DNA of 64,000 bases from Stomorhina lunata (lineage: Eukaryota > Arthropoda > Insecta > Diptera > Rhiniidae), in contig OW121741.1 of NCBI GenBank assembly GCA_933228675.1, positions 24,909,420 through 24,973,419 of the forward strand. Direction: 5' to 3'. Within the stretch, counting starts at the first letter, position 1. Each line of letters begins with the position of its first letter. The notes under the pieces were generated by a model. The model made no database searches, had not been told where the DNA came from, and saw only the letters and a program-made list of their open reading frames with translations. The position numbers and the translations under genes are program-made. Of the stretch, positions 35,905 through 48,960 are shown one piece after another.

Positions 35905-38900
35905 ATAAAATGTTTATAGAAAAATTTTTACTACTAAATTTTTATAGAAAAATTTTCAATATAAAAATTTGATAATAAAAATTTGATAAAAAAAAATTTT
36001 TCAAGACAAAATTTTTATACAAGAATGTTCAGTTAAAAATTTTATAACAAAAAAAAATTGCAGTATAAATTTTTTATAGAAACATTTTCAGTATAAGATT
36101 TTTCAGGAAAAATTTTTAATATAAAATTTTAATAGAAAAATTTTCAATACAAAATTTTTGTACAAAAATTTTTAATTCAAAAAGAAGTGTATTTGCATTT
36201 GATCCCAAATCTGTTACATTTATTTATTAATGTAACAGACCAATTTATTGATAAAAAGCCAAAAAATGTTTGCGGAGAAACCAAATTCCTCGACGCGTTT
36301 CGATTTTTAAAGAAAAGTTTTTAGTACATAATTTCTATAGAAAAATTTTCAGTTCAAAATTTTTATAGAATCATTTTCAGTACAAAATTTTTATAGAAAA
36401 AATTTCACTACAAAACTTTTATAGAAAAATTTTCAGTACAAAATTTTTATAGAAAAATGTACCAAATTTTCAAAGAAAAACTTTTAGTATAAAATTCTTA
36501 TAAACACAATTTCAGTACAAAATTTTTATAGAAAAATTTTCAGTACAAAATTATTATAGAAAATTTTTTAGTACAAAAATTTTTAAGAAAAATTTACAGT
36601 ACAAAATTTTCATAGAAAAATTTTTAGTACAAAATTTTTAGAACAAAATTTTTATAGAAAAACTTTTAGTACAAAATTTTTATAGAAAAATTTTCAGCAC
36701 AAAATTTTTATAGAAAAATTTTCAAAATAAAATTTTTATCGAAAAATGTTTAGTATAAAATTTTTATAGAAAAATTTTCAGTTCAAAATTTTTCTATAAA
36801 AATTTTGTACTGAAAATTTTTCTATAAAACTTTTTATAGAAAAATTTTCAGTACAAAATTTTTGTAGAAAAATTTTCAGTACAAAATTTATATAGAAAAA
36901 ATTTCAGTATAAAAATTTTATAGAAAATTTAAAAAAAATTTTAATAGAAAAATTTTCAGTATTAAATTTTTATAGGAAAATTTTCAATATAACATTTTTA
37001 TATAAAAATGTTTATAGAAAAATTTTCAGTACAAAATTTTTATAGAAACATTTTCAGTACAAAATTTTTAACAAAAAATTTTCAGTACAAAATTTTTATA
37101 GAAAAATTTTCAGTCAAAAATTTTCAGTACAAAATTTTTATAGAAAAATTTTAAGAACAAAAGTTTTGTAGAAAAATTTTCAGTACAAAATTTTTGTAGA
37201 AAAATTTTCAGTTCAAAATTTTTGTAGAAAAATTCTCAGTACAAAATTTTTATAGAAAAATTTTTAGTACAAAATTTTTATAGAAAAATTTTCAGTACAA
37301 AATTTTTATAGAAAAATTTTCAGTACAAAATTTTTATAGAAAAATTTTCAGTACAAAATTTTTATAGAAAAAATTTCAGTACAAAATTTTAATAGAAAAG
37401 TTTTCAGTGTTAAAATTTATCTATATTTATCAAATAGAAAAATTTTCAATAAGAATTCTTTCATAAAGAAAAATTTTTTATAGATATTTTTTCATATAGA
37501 AATTTTTTCATGTAGAAAAATTTTCTATAGAAATTTTTTTATATAGAAATTTTTTCATATAGAAAAATTTTCTATAGAAATTTTTTCATATAGAAAAATT
37601 TTCTATAGAAATTTTTTCATATAGACAAATTTTCTATAGGAATTTTATCATATAGACAAATTTTCTATAGAAATGTTTTAATATAGAAACATTTTCTATA
37701 GATTTTTTTTTTTTATAGAAAAATTTGCATTTGATCCCAAATCCGTTACATTTATTTATTAATGTAACAGACCAATTTATTGATAAAAAGCCAAAAAAAT
37801 GTTTGCGGAGAAACCAAATTCCTCAACGCGTTTCGATTTTTAAAGAAAAGTTTTAAGTACATAATTTCTATAGAAAAATTTTCAGTACAAAATTTTTATA
37901 GAATCATTTTCAGTACAAAATTTTTATAGAAAAAATTTCAGTACAAAATTTTTATAGAAAAATTTTCAGTACAAAATTTTTTTAGAAAAATGTATCAAAT
38001 TTTCAAAGAAAAACTTTTAGTATAAAATTCTTATAAACACAATTTCAGTACAAAATTTTTATAGAAAAATTTTCAGTACAAAATTATTATAGAAAATTTT
38101 TTAGTACAAAAATTTTTAAGAAAAATTTACAGTACAAAATTTTCATAGAAAAATTTTTAGTACAAAATTTTTAGAACAAAATTTTTATAGAAAAATTTTT
38201 AGTACAAAATTTTTATAGAAAAATTTTCAGCACAAAATTTTTATAGAAAAATTTTCAAAATAAAATTTTTATCGAAAAATGTTTAGTATAAAATTTTTAT
38301 AGAAAAATTTTCAGTTCAAAATTTTTCTATAAAAATTTTGTACTGAAAATTTTTCTATAAAACATTTTTATAGAAAAATTTTCAGTACAAAATTTTTGTA
38401 GAAAAATTTTCAGTACAAAATTTTTATAGAAAAAATTTCAGTATAAAAATTTTATAGAAAATTTAAAAAAAAAATTGTAATAGAAAAATTTTCAGTATTA
38501 AATTTTTATAGAAAAATTTTCAGTACAAAATTTTTATAGAAACATTTTCAGTACAAAATTTTTAACAAAAAATTTTTAGTAAAAAATTTTTATAGAAAAA
38601 TTTTCAGTAAAAAATTTTTATAGAAAAATTTTCAGTAAAAGCCTTTTATAGAAAAATTTTCAGTATAAAACTTTTATAGAAAAATTTTCAGTATAAAATT
38701 TTTAAAGAAAAATTTTCAGTACAAAATACACAAAGAAAAAATTTCAATTCTAGATTTTTATAGAAAAATTTTTCCGTACAAAATTTTTAACAAAAATTTT
38801 CAGTACAAAATTTTTATAGAAAAATTTTCACTCAAAAATTTTCAGTACAAAATTTTTATAGAAAAATTTTAAGAACAAAATTTTTATAGAAAAATTTTCA

Positions 38901-41115
38901 GTACAAAATTTTTATAGAAAAATTTTCAGTACAAAATTTTTATAGAAAAATTTTTAGTACAAAATTTTTATAGAAAAATTTTCAGTACAAAATTTTTATA
39001 GAAAAATTTTCAGTACAAAATTTTTATAGAAAAATTTTCAGTACAAAATTTTTATAGAAAAATGTATTAAATTTTCCAAGAAAAACTTTGTGTATAAAAT
39101 TTTTTTAGAAACATTTCCAGTACAAAATTTTTATAGGAAATATTTTATTACAAAATTTTTATAGAAAAATGATAATTACATAATTTTCAGTACAAAATTT
39201 TTATAAGAAAATTTTCAGTACAAAATTTTTATAGAAAAATTTTCAGTACAAATTTTATAGAAAAATTTTCAGTACAAAATTTTTATAGAAAAAATTTCAG
39301 TACAAAATTTTAATAGAAAAATTTTCAGTACAAAATTTTAATAGAAAAATTTTCATTCAGTGTTAAAATTTATCTATATTTATCAAATAGAAACATTTTC
39401 AATAAGAATTTTTTCATAAAGAAAAATTTTTTATACACATTTTTTCATATAGAAATTTTTTCATATACAAAAAATTTTCTATAGAAATTTTTTTACTTAT
39501 ATAGAAAAACTTTCTATAGAAATTTTTTCATATAGAAAAATTTTCTATAGAAATTTTTTCATATAGAAAAATTTTCTATAGAAATTTTTTCATATAGAAA
39601 AATTTTCTATAGCAATTTTTTCATATAGAAAAATTTTCTATAGAAATTTTTTCATATAGAAAAATTTTCTATACAAATTTTTTCATATAGAAAAATTTTC
39701 TATAGCAATTTTTTCATATAGAAAAATTTTCTATAGAAATTTTTTCATATAGAAAAATTTTCTATACAAATTTTTTCATATAGAAAAATTTTCTATAGAA
39801 ATTTTTTCATATAGAAAAATTTTCTATAGAAATTTTTTCATATAGAAAAATTTTCTATAGAAATTTTTTCATATAGAAAAATTTTCTATCGAAATTTTTT
39901 CATATAGACAAATTTTCTATAGGAATTTTATCATATAGACAAATTTTCTATAGAAATGTTTTGATATAGAAACATTTTCTATAGATTTTTTTTTATAGAA
40001 AAATTTTCTATAGAAATTTTTTTTTATATACAAAAATTTTCTACCAAAATTTTAACATGTAGAAAAATTTTCTATAGAAAATTTCTACAGAAAATTTGTC
40101 TATATGAAAAAATTTCTATAGAAAATTTTTCTATATGAAAAAATTTCTATAGAAAATTTTTCTATATGAAAAAATTTCTATAGAAAAATTTTCTATAGAA
40201 TTTTTTTCATATAGAAAAATTTTCTATAGAAATTTTTTCATATAGAAAAATTTTCTATAGAAATTTTTCTATATGAAAAAATTTCTATAGAGAATTTTTC
40301 TATATGAAAATATTTCTATTAAAAATTTTTCTATATGAAAAAATTTCTATAGAAAATTTTTCTATATGAAAAAATTTCTATAGAAAATTTTTCTATATGA
40401 AAAAATTTCTATAGAAAATTTTTCTATATGAAAAAATTTCTATAGAAAATTTTTCTATATGAAAAAATTTCTATAGAAAATTTTTCTATATGAAAAAATT
40501 TCTATAGAAAATTTTTCTATATGAAAAAATTTCTATAGAAAATTTTTCTATATGAAAAAATTTCTATAGAAAATTTTTCTATATGAAAAAATTTCTATAG
40601 AAAATTTTTCTATATGAAAAAAATTCTATAGAAAATTTTTCTATATAAAAAAATTTCTATAGAAAATTTTTCTATATAAAAAAATTTCTATAGAAAATTT
40701 TTCTATATGAAAAAATTTCTATAGAAAATTTTTCTATATGAAAAAATTTCTATAGAAAATTTTTCTATATGAAAAATTCTATAGAAAATTTTCTATAGAA
40801 ATTTTTTCGTATAGAAAAATTTTCTATAGAAATTTTTTATACAGTAAAATTTTTAATAAAAATATTTTCATATAGAAAAATTTTTAATAGAAATTTTTCT
40901 GTATGAAAAAATTTCGATAGAAAATTTTTCTATATTTATATTTTTTCATATGACAGAAAATGTTTCTATATGAAAAACTTTCTATAGAATATTTTTCTAT
41001 ATAATTTTTTCATATAGAAACATTTTCTATTGAAATTTTTTCATCTGGAAAAATTTGCTATGGAAGTTTTTTCATATAGAAAATATTTCTAAAGAATTTT
41101 TTTCATTTAGAAAAA
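35905..41115. repeat. 5-kb A+T-rich minisatellite complex, 28-bp and 32-bp units
   Basis: It holds two repeat types. The 28-bp type joins TTTTTATAGAAAAATTTT with CAGTACAAAA and fills about 35905-37435 and 37845-39390. The 32-bp type joins AATTTTTTCATATAGAAAAA with TTTTCTATAGAA and fills about 37440-37720 and 39400-41110. The pattern reflects a duplication of 1532 bp: a unique spacer with the palindrome TCTGTTACATT...AATGTAACAGA (36210-36239) recurs at about 37742-37771 with its flanks. The 32-bp block flips strand at about 40070-40090, back near 40190, again near 40265, and back near 40795. Confidence 0.95.
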
Positions 41116-42418
41116 CCGCTCTTAAACAATTACCCGATACCTTCATCTTTAAAATTAATTTATAATCTATGACAACTATTTTGATTACTACTCACTTTGT
41201 TAAACTTACATTAAACAAAATATTTTATTCTCTGTTATCTTAATCTAAAATTTGATATTATTTCACAAAAATATCTTTAACAAGCCAGAACTACTAGAAT
41301 TCGAGCTCATATTTTATGTATAAGATAAATCTTTATCGTATTTGTACACGTTTGAAAATAACTTAAATTGAATTATGTCCTGTTGTTAATGATGGTGTCT
41401 AGATTTTTGTTATTCGAGTATAGAGATTCCAGGATTTGTTAACATTTTAAAAGGCAAATATTTTTAGAACATAACAGGGATGTTTTGGGAAAATTACATG
41501 TATTAGAATGTGTAAAAGAGAATTTGTTAAAGTCAGTTTAGTAGTGGTAATATGTTTGTACTGATATGTGGCAGTAAATTACTTGACTCTAGATAAATTT
41601 ATCTATGCACAAAATTTTGCTGTCTTCAATGTCTTAGGTCAAGGGGAAAATGTTGTGGAGGGTAAGGCCTCCATGGAGGCATTAGGAACTAACTTAAACT
41701 TGTTTAACACTTTCATTAAAAAGTTAATATCGTGGGTTCGAATCTCGATAGTGGCAAGCTCGAATATCATTTTAGACTTTTTGTCCTTGACAAACTTAGG
41801 ACTTAAATTGTTTTTAAAATATATTTCCTTTTTTTGTATAAAATCTTTCAAGGAGTTTTCTACTTGAAGGCCCTACTTCCGTTCCCCCCTTTAATGTAGA
41901 TGTTTTTCATTTTGGCATTTTCCTTACTTGTATTTGGCAGATTCATTTATTCTATTGAACATTGCAGATGATTTGTACGGTATGGTTGTTATCGATGTCT
42001 ATGTGTTGCTATGTTCTTTTGTGAATGTATGGATGTAGGATATGCAATGAGCTAAGCAAATATTTCAGCATCAAATACTAAAGTCAGATACCACACCATC
42101 GGCTTGCTTGTAGATGTGAACAGAGAGCTTTTAATATTTATGATGTTATTCAATCTTTATGGTTTTCTAAAGAGTCTGAACGGTTTTTGGGGCATGAATT
42201 TGAAAGCTATTTCAAAGAGAAAGTGATGTGTTGGAGTAGAGTTGCCAAGAAAGAGTTTACAATAATGGAAGTATTTTTTGGAACTTAAGAAATTGGTTGT
42301 CGAAAGTAGAATAGATAGAAGGTGTTTGCGGACATTTGCACAAAACACTCACTGCAATCGAGCGTAAGAAAGTTTGACTTTTAGGTTCATCTTATCTTAT
42401 ATTCTTAAACGAGCAATA

Positions 42419-42423
<5 letters not shown>
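41116..42423. other. Non-coding stretch with a tRNA-like B box
   Basis: No gene supported. ATCGTGGGTTCGAATCTCGA at about 41730-41750 resembles a T-arm/B box. Upstream, GTGGAGGGTAAGGCCTCC could be a degraded A-box region, but a cloverleaf cannot be drawn. It may be a remnant of another tRNA-derived SINE. Confidence 0.4.

Positions 42424-42514
<91 letters not shown>
42424..42514. repeat. (TA)n microsatellite
   Basis: About 45 uninterrupted TA dinucleotides, directly abutting the 5' side of the element starting at 42515. Confidence 0.98.
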
Positions 42515-42516
<2 letters not shown>

Positions 42517-43953
42517 CTATCTCGAAAACGGCTCTAACGATTTTGATAAAATTTGGACAGTGGGTATCTTTTTTGATGTATAGGAACCTTTGCCTCTAAG
42601 AGGGAAAAAGCGGGTAAAAAGGGGAAAAAAATCGAAAACGCTTTATCTACCAAAGTATTTGGTATAGAAACAAAATTAAAATTACGTTTTAAACAGCTAT
42701 GAAAATAAGCGAACAGGTGTTTGGTACTTTTTTGAAACTATGTCCGATATGGGGTAAAAAAGGGTGAAAATAGTTTTTTTGGTACCTTTTTAACCCACTC
42801 TTATATTTTAAACTAAAGAATATAGAAAGAAACTTTGCACTCCAATCAATAGATATGAAAGAAACAATAAACACGTATTTGGTACTTTTTTGATTTTTGG
42901 GCCAAAATGGGTGAAAAAGGAATAAAATGATAACTTAACATCTCTAAAAGTATTATGAACAGGAACATTATGTTAATTGCGTTTTAATAAAATGTACCGA
43001 ATTCAATTGGTACCAAAAAAGTACCAAATATGCATATGGAACTTTTTGAAATTAGAGGATACAAAGGAGGAAAAATAGTATTGTTATACCTTTTAAACAA
43101 ATGAATGTTTGCTTCTATGTATGTTCTTAATAGAATAGTAAACTGTGAATTTGATCATGTTATGCTCTTTAGCGAAGATCGTGCGGATAAGCCGGCGAAG
43201 GTTTTTAAGTTGATAAGATTAATTTCCGACAGATAGCGCCAATGAAAATTACTAAAAATTTTAAATAAATCGTAAACTGTACATTTGAGCATGCTATGAT
43301 CCTTAGCAAAGATGTAGCGCATGAGCCGGCGAATGCTTTTTAGTTGGTATGAATAATTTCCGACAGGTGACGCTACTGAAACTTACTCAAAGTCCATTTA
43401 ATAGTAAGCTGCACATTGAAACATGCTACAATCTTTAGCAAAGTTGTTGCACATGGGCCGACGAAGGTTTCTTAGTTGGTATGAAGAAATTTCGACAGGT
43501 GGCGCCACTTAAATTTACTCAAAGTCAATTTAATCGTAAGCTGTACATTTAATCATGCTATAATCTTCAGCAAAGTTGTTGCTGATAAGCCGAAGAAGGT
43601 TTATGAATTGGAATGAGTAAAGTCCGACAGGTGGCGCCACAGAAAATTACTCAAAGTGAATTAAATCGTAAACTGTGCATTTGATCAGACTACAATCTTT
43701 AGTAAAGTTGTTGCGCATGAGTCGACGGAGGTTTCTGTTAGCATGACCAATTTCCAAAATTATTAAAATGAGTTAAACTGTAAACTATGCAAACTATGTG
43801 TTGGTCGGACAAAATAAATAAAATAATTCAAAATTAACTGAATATTTGTACAATTTATTTTAGCACATTTTAAAATAATATATATAAAAACTTTAAAATT
43901 TGCCCCAAAATGCTTATCATAAAGCTCCGAGCAAGGCTCGGTCAACCAGGTAC
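42515..43953 (+). mobile_element. Repeat family with 132-bp central tandem units, copy J2
   Basis: It starts after the TA tract with GGCTATCTCGAAAACGGCTC and continues through GGAACCTTTGCCTCTAAGAG and TTTGGTACTTTTTTG-type words. About five 132-bp units follow (anchors near 43142, 43270, 43402, 43535 and 43667), each with a CGACAGGTGGCGCCAC-like box. It ends with the hairpin CCGAGC-AAG-GCTCGG followed by TCAACCAGGTAC at 43953. A terminal hairpin about a dozen bases from the end is a Helitron-type feature, but no CTRR end is present. No protein coding. Confidence 0.7.
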
Positions 43954-44085
43954 AATTAATTCATTTCGTTAAACGATTTCAAAGTAGTAACAATGTAGAC
44001 GCTAACTTACTTTGAAGCACTGGCCTAGCAGTATACCATTTTTGGTCCAATATATGCAGGTGATTAAGTCAAATACCCTTATACC

Positions 44086-44726
44086 GTTATATAGATGGGA
44101 TCTCATCAAACGAGTTTAAGACTAAATAAGGGGTACCGCAACCCTTCGTTCTTTCTCCTACCCTATTTGCTATCTTTAAAAACGACCTATGTCAAACTTC
44201 CAAACCTATCTACTTTTTTGCAGATGATAGTAACACTTGCCATTCGTAGACCAAACCTTTTAGAGGTTGGCGCTATTAGGCAAAACATAAATGAATCATT
44301 TTACCTCGATTAAGAAACAATTTCTGAATAGAGTCGGACGAATAAAGTTGATTTTAATGCGCGGAAAATTCAATCTTGTATGATTATGCATAACTTACTT
44401 CGAATCATGTTACTCTATCTATATTAATAGGTGGTGGAAATCTTGAGGAATTGGAATACAACTCTCATATGTGGCTGGTGCTAGAGTTTCTCGACAGTGC
44501 GCAGAAAAGGGCGAAAGTGCCCATCGGTGACTGTAGGGTATTCAACTCTATTGATTCTGTGCAGCACCGTCGTAATGTGTTTTGTGTCACACTGTTCTAT
44601 CGTTGCTACTTCGGAATGTGTTCTGACGTAATTAGAGAACTTGTTCCTAAAACTCAAAGCTTTTTACGCAATACACGTCTATCTGTTAGAGCTCATCTGA
44701 ATAGAAAGATCGGAGTCGTATACTGA
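44086..44726 (+). pseudogene. Jockey/CR1-group retrotransposon relic, third copy
   Basis: It matches the intact frame at 60621-62510 in two blocks. The first (44095-44250) carries the remains of DGISSxEF, GVPQ-SVLSPTLF and FADDSN-CHS. The second (about 44445-44700) carries EYNSH-W, KVPIGDCRVFNSIDS, HRRNV and ELVPKT-SFLRNTR. The last block is open for 91 codons. It stops matching at about 44700, before the element's 3' end. Internal deletions and frameshifts show it is dead. Confidence 0.82.
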
Positions 44727-45534
44727 AAAACGAATACTGGAATTATGGATCATAAACTGAACATATTCTACTATTATGATCGTCAGACTTATTACAGATA
44801 TCTCCATTTTAATGGCATTTAAGATCTGACTTGACCATAATCGAACTGGTCTTTTAAGCCGAAACGTTTGCTTTAATAACTCTAAAGCTGTACTTTTATT
44901 ATTGGTTCTTCGAGCCAGATCATCGTTAAATGCCGAGTGGATCAAGCACAATGAGAGCTGGTTACTATTGTCCAAAACATCAATTTATGATAGATTTCAG
45001 CTGTACTTTTTTATGGTCATTCAAACCAGTCACCGTTGGTGTGGTCGTTAGAATGTCGGCGTCAACGATTGTATATTTCCAAGACTGTGAGATATATCCA
45101 GAAATGTAACACTTGGTGTGGGTGTTGGGATGGAGCCATCATCGTATCTGTACTTTGATAATAAGATGAGGTTTTAAACGGAATGTGCTACATACCATTT
45201 TGCTCATGTCATAATGAATTTCCTATTCGATCGTTTAAAGGGCATGTTCGTCTCACTTGGAGGTTATGTGAACTGCACACCAAGATCATGCAGTTTTGTG
45301 AGGTTTTATAAGTCTTAGCTATATGAGAATAAGTTTTAAGCTAAAGCAGTCTCTTAGGCAACAAAAGCTTTGTCGTTGGTCATATTATCCAGATTTGTGT
45401 CTTAGTTTAATGGAAAGTGGACATTTCGTGGTTTACATTCGAACGATCTTAGATAGGGAGTACCTAACAAAAGATCCTATAGTTTAGATCGGTTTAAATA
45501 TCAATGAAAATCGTTATTCCTGTAAAAGAATGTT
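44727..45534. other. Non-coding stretch
   Basis: Nothing recognised with confidence. A 98-codon frame on the minus strand (44679-44975) has no recognisable motif and overlaps the end of the retrotransposon relic. Confidence 0.45.
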
Positions 45535-46110
45535 TGATGCCGCTTGCAGAAGTTCAGACGCTAAATTGGCCAATACTGCTTCAATTTCACTTTCGATACG
45601 TACGAACTTCATCAATCGTCGCTGGCTTGTTAAGATACGCCATATACATCATGTAGCCCCACAGGAAATAGTCTAACGCATCAAATCGCATGATCGAGGC
45701 GGCCAATCGACTGGACCATTTCGTGAGACAACATGTTCTCGAAACTTGGTTTTCAATAAATTGATTGTGACATTCGCTGTGTGGCTTCTGACGCAGTCCT
45801 GCTTTAATCACATGTCCTTCAAGTACATATAATCCAATTGGGGAAAAAAAATATTCGTTTATCATTGAACGGTAGCTATTCCCATTCACAGTAACGTGAC
45901 GGTCTTGATCATCACGACCCAATGACGCCGCCGGCCCATAAACCGCACTAAGCCGTCATTTATTCGGGATGTAATGATGACTTATGTATGTGTGGTTTGC
46001 TGCCTGACCAATAACGCATATTATATTTATTGACGAAGCCATTCGGCCAGAAGCCTCAGCGATGAAGATGATCTTTCTTTTAACATTGTGGCCACTAACC
46101 CCGAATTTCG
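45535..46110 (-). pseudogene. mariner-like transposase relic
   Basis: Minus-strand remains of the same type of transposase as 57774-58859. From high to low coordinates: a GFVNK-like segment near 46035, a segment with VTVNGNSYRSMINEYFF, and an FDALDYFLWGYM stretch followed by LNKPATIDE. These match VTVNGVRYREMI, LTPLDFFLWSYLK and VDKPATIQE of the other copy. The segment with the second catalytic Asp is deleted or frameshifted and the third is not in a recognisable motif. Non-functional. Confidence 0.75.
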
Positions 46111-48960
46111 GTAGTAAATTTTAATTATTCATTGTTGACTCGTACATTTTTCCATCATGAAATGGCAAACTTTACTGAAGATAAATGTCAATAGAGCAGC
46201 AAGATATATGGCGTTGTCTGCTGCCCCTATCGCTGTACTTTTTTAGCGTCCCTATTGAAAAACCCGATATATATAACCTCAAGTGGAACTAGGTATCGGT
46301 TAGTGCAAGACTAAGACTTTGATTTACCACAGAAACTGGTAAAAAGCATATTTTCTATAGAACCATCCGGATAGCTTTAAGAAGCTCATAGGCCTGTCAA
46401 TATCTGCGCTAACCAGATTGCCCAGGCCACCAAAGAACTAAGAGCTCAGTGTTTGTCCCCTTCTATATGGCAGGGCAGGAAATATGTTTTATGAACTTCG
46501 CAACTTCCACTAAGACTGGGTCCGACAATGACGGACATAAGTAAGAATATGCGATTGTTTATAGGGACATTAAACAATGGGAACGTTTTCTACCTAAACG
46601 TGAACATATATTTGAAGTGAATACATCCACTGACATGAGTCCAATAATAATAAAACAGATTCTTGTTGATCTGGAATTTGTAAATTTTAAAAACATTACC
46701 TGTAAGCACTTAGCAAAAATGTTTTAATCAGAAGGCAAGGAAATCACATACCAAAAATGGAGCTCTAATACGACTTTCAACATAGAACTTATCTTCTTCT
46801 TTCTAAAATAACATAATAAAACATTACAATGGCAACCCTCCTAACAAATTTGTACAATTTCCCTATTTCATTTCACTTCATCTTATTCTTAAATTCGCAT
46901 ATATCAAACAGCTGCTGCTGTAAGCAACAAAAATAATTTATGACTGCCATCAACAAACAACCCCATGTCAAACTCCCACACGAAAAAACCCCAGCCAAAT
47001 GATGAATGATGTGTCAGACAGACTAAAAATTGCCAAGAAAGAGAAAAGAGAGAGAGAAAACCATAAATCGTTGAAATGAAACATAGAAAAGGGTTGCCCT
47101 TCCAACGAAATTTGTTAGACATACAAAAAACTTTCAAACCTAAAATCTTCAAAATAAAAACTTAGACAAGTTCCCTAGAGGCATTTAATCAAAATGGAAA
47201 TTTTACTTTAAAGAAACAAAATTAATTAGTATCATTAACTAAATACAACTTTATATCTTTGTAGTAGATTAAGAGTAATAAAATCTTTAATGAAACAACA
47301 TTAATACATAATCATTAGGTCCCCATTGACTTTATCGTTTTTCCTGATCTTGAATAAGAATTTACTCATTTGAAAGTTTTTAGTGGATTTTTTGGGTGGT
47401 TTTTATCGTTCATCTGTAAAAAACATTTCTTTTTAATCACCATTAGTTTCAGGCATTTCAAATTGTTTTTATTGCTGTTTGTTATTTGTTAATGTTGTTG
47501 TTGTTGTTGTTGCTGTTATTGTTGTTGTACCAGAAAATTTAAATAAAGTTATTTATGAGCATTTAATTTTTTGTTACATTAATTTGAACATAACTGACAA
47601 AACATAAATTAGCTTCCGTTTTAACTAATTACACACACCGAACAATCAGTCAACCATAAATTTTAAATTTAAAACTAATTTCCATTCACTCAACTCATAA
47701 GCATATATAAGTATGTATGTATTTATGTAAGAATTGTGGAATGGTTTAAATGGATTCCATAAAAGAAACTCCATAAAATAGCAACATCGCTGTCATTATC
47801 ATCATCACCCTCATCAAAATATATTCCCGGGCTCTTCACTAAAGAATGACTTCTAAATGTTTGCGCGTCTGGTTTTGGATATAACTTACGAGTATAATGA
47901 ACATAAAATATATTTCTGAACGCATCTACAATAAAATTCTGAATTTTCTTTATTATACGAGGGATGTTTTTTTATATTTCGAGTTTGGAGAAAACAAATA
48001 TTTACCATCAAGAATGGTTTACATGTTTCTTATTTATGCTCTATAAAGATCAATCTCTCACTATTTAAGTTACCTTTTTCATTCTAGGTCCAAAACATGG
48101 ACTTGCAAAGCATCAACCGAAATATTGAAAGTCAAATTGAACTAGCTCTATATTTTGCATGAAATCAAAAGAAGTCATTAGGAACCTTACGGCGCACAGT
48201 GGCTTGAAACAAAAAAAAAAACAAAAAAAAAAAGAAGTGGTAATAAATCTGTAGCTTATAAACTGTAAGTCTCATTGCTTTAGTTTATTGCTAGAAACAT
48301 AATCACGACAGCAGGCTTCACGAACACCGACTACAAAAGTCGTTGGCTACAACAGTCGCCTTGTAGACAGCTACTTAATTTTTTTTAGAACGGCAGCTGC
48401 ACTGAAAACAGCTGATATAGATTTTAAACTAAAATTAAATCAAAATGTCTAAATAGAAACAGCTGCTTATGAGTGATGCCAATATCGCATTTATAAGATG
48501 GTCAAAATAACGATTTATAAGTTGACAGAAATAACATAAATCCTTTTTAGTAATCAACCTCCGATATCAACGGTTTTCATGTACCTGATAGTATATATAA
48601 ATCAAAAAATTCTAATAGAAAGATACGTGATTCCATATAGTTTGAGAGTTATGAGCTTATGACGGCAAATTTAACTATAAGAGCGTGAAATTTTAGCACT
48701 GAGATTGCCTTATCTCAAAACATAAATAATAACTCTAGTATTGTTATGGTGGTGGTAAAAATTGAAGACAAAAAATTGGTAAGATTTTTTAATAAATTTA
48801 GTCACACAATTTTTCTGTGAGGTATCGTCAAAATTTTCTAGTTTGAAGAGCCTTTTTATACCCCCGTAATGATTGTGTTTGTAAAATAGATAATAATGCG
48901 AGGTTTTCCATCTGTCTAAAAGTAGGGATACTCCTTTCGACGATGATGGCCTAACCAATC
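46111..48960. other. Non-coding stretch with TTG microsatellite
   Basis: No gene supported. A (TTG)n run lies at about 47494-47530. A degraded CACAGTGGCTTGAAACAAA repeat with poly-A runs lies at about 48195-48255, matching 25528-25562. A minus-strand 82-codon hydrophobic frame at 46904-47152 has no recognisable motif. Confidence 0.5.

Noticed and set aside
44679..44975. 98-codon minus-strand frame as a host gene
   Set aside because: It overlaps the retrotransposon relic end and has no recognisable motif or splice-supported neighbours.
46904..47152. 82-codon hydrophobic minus-strand frame, possible small membrane protein
   Set aside because: No recognisable family, low-complexity T-rich origin, and no supporting context.
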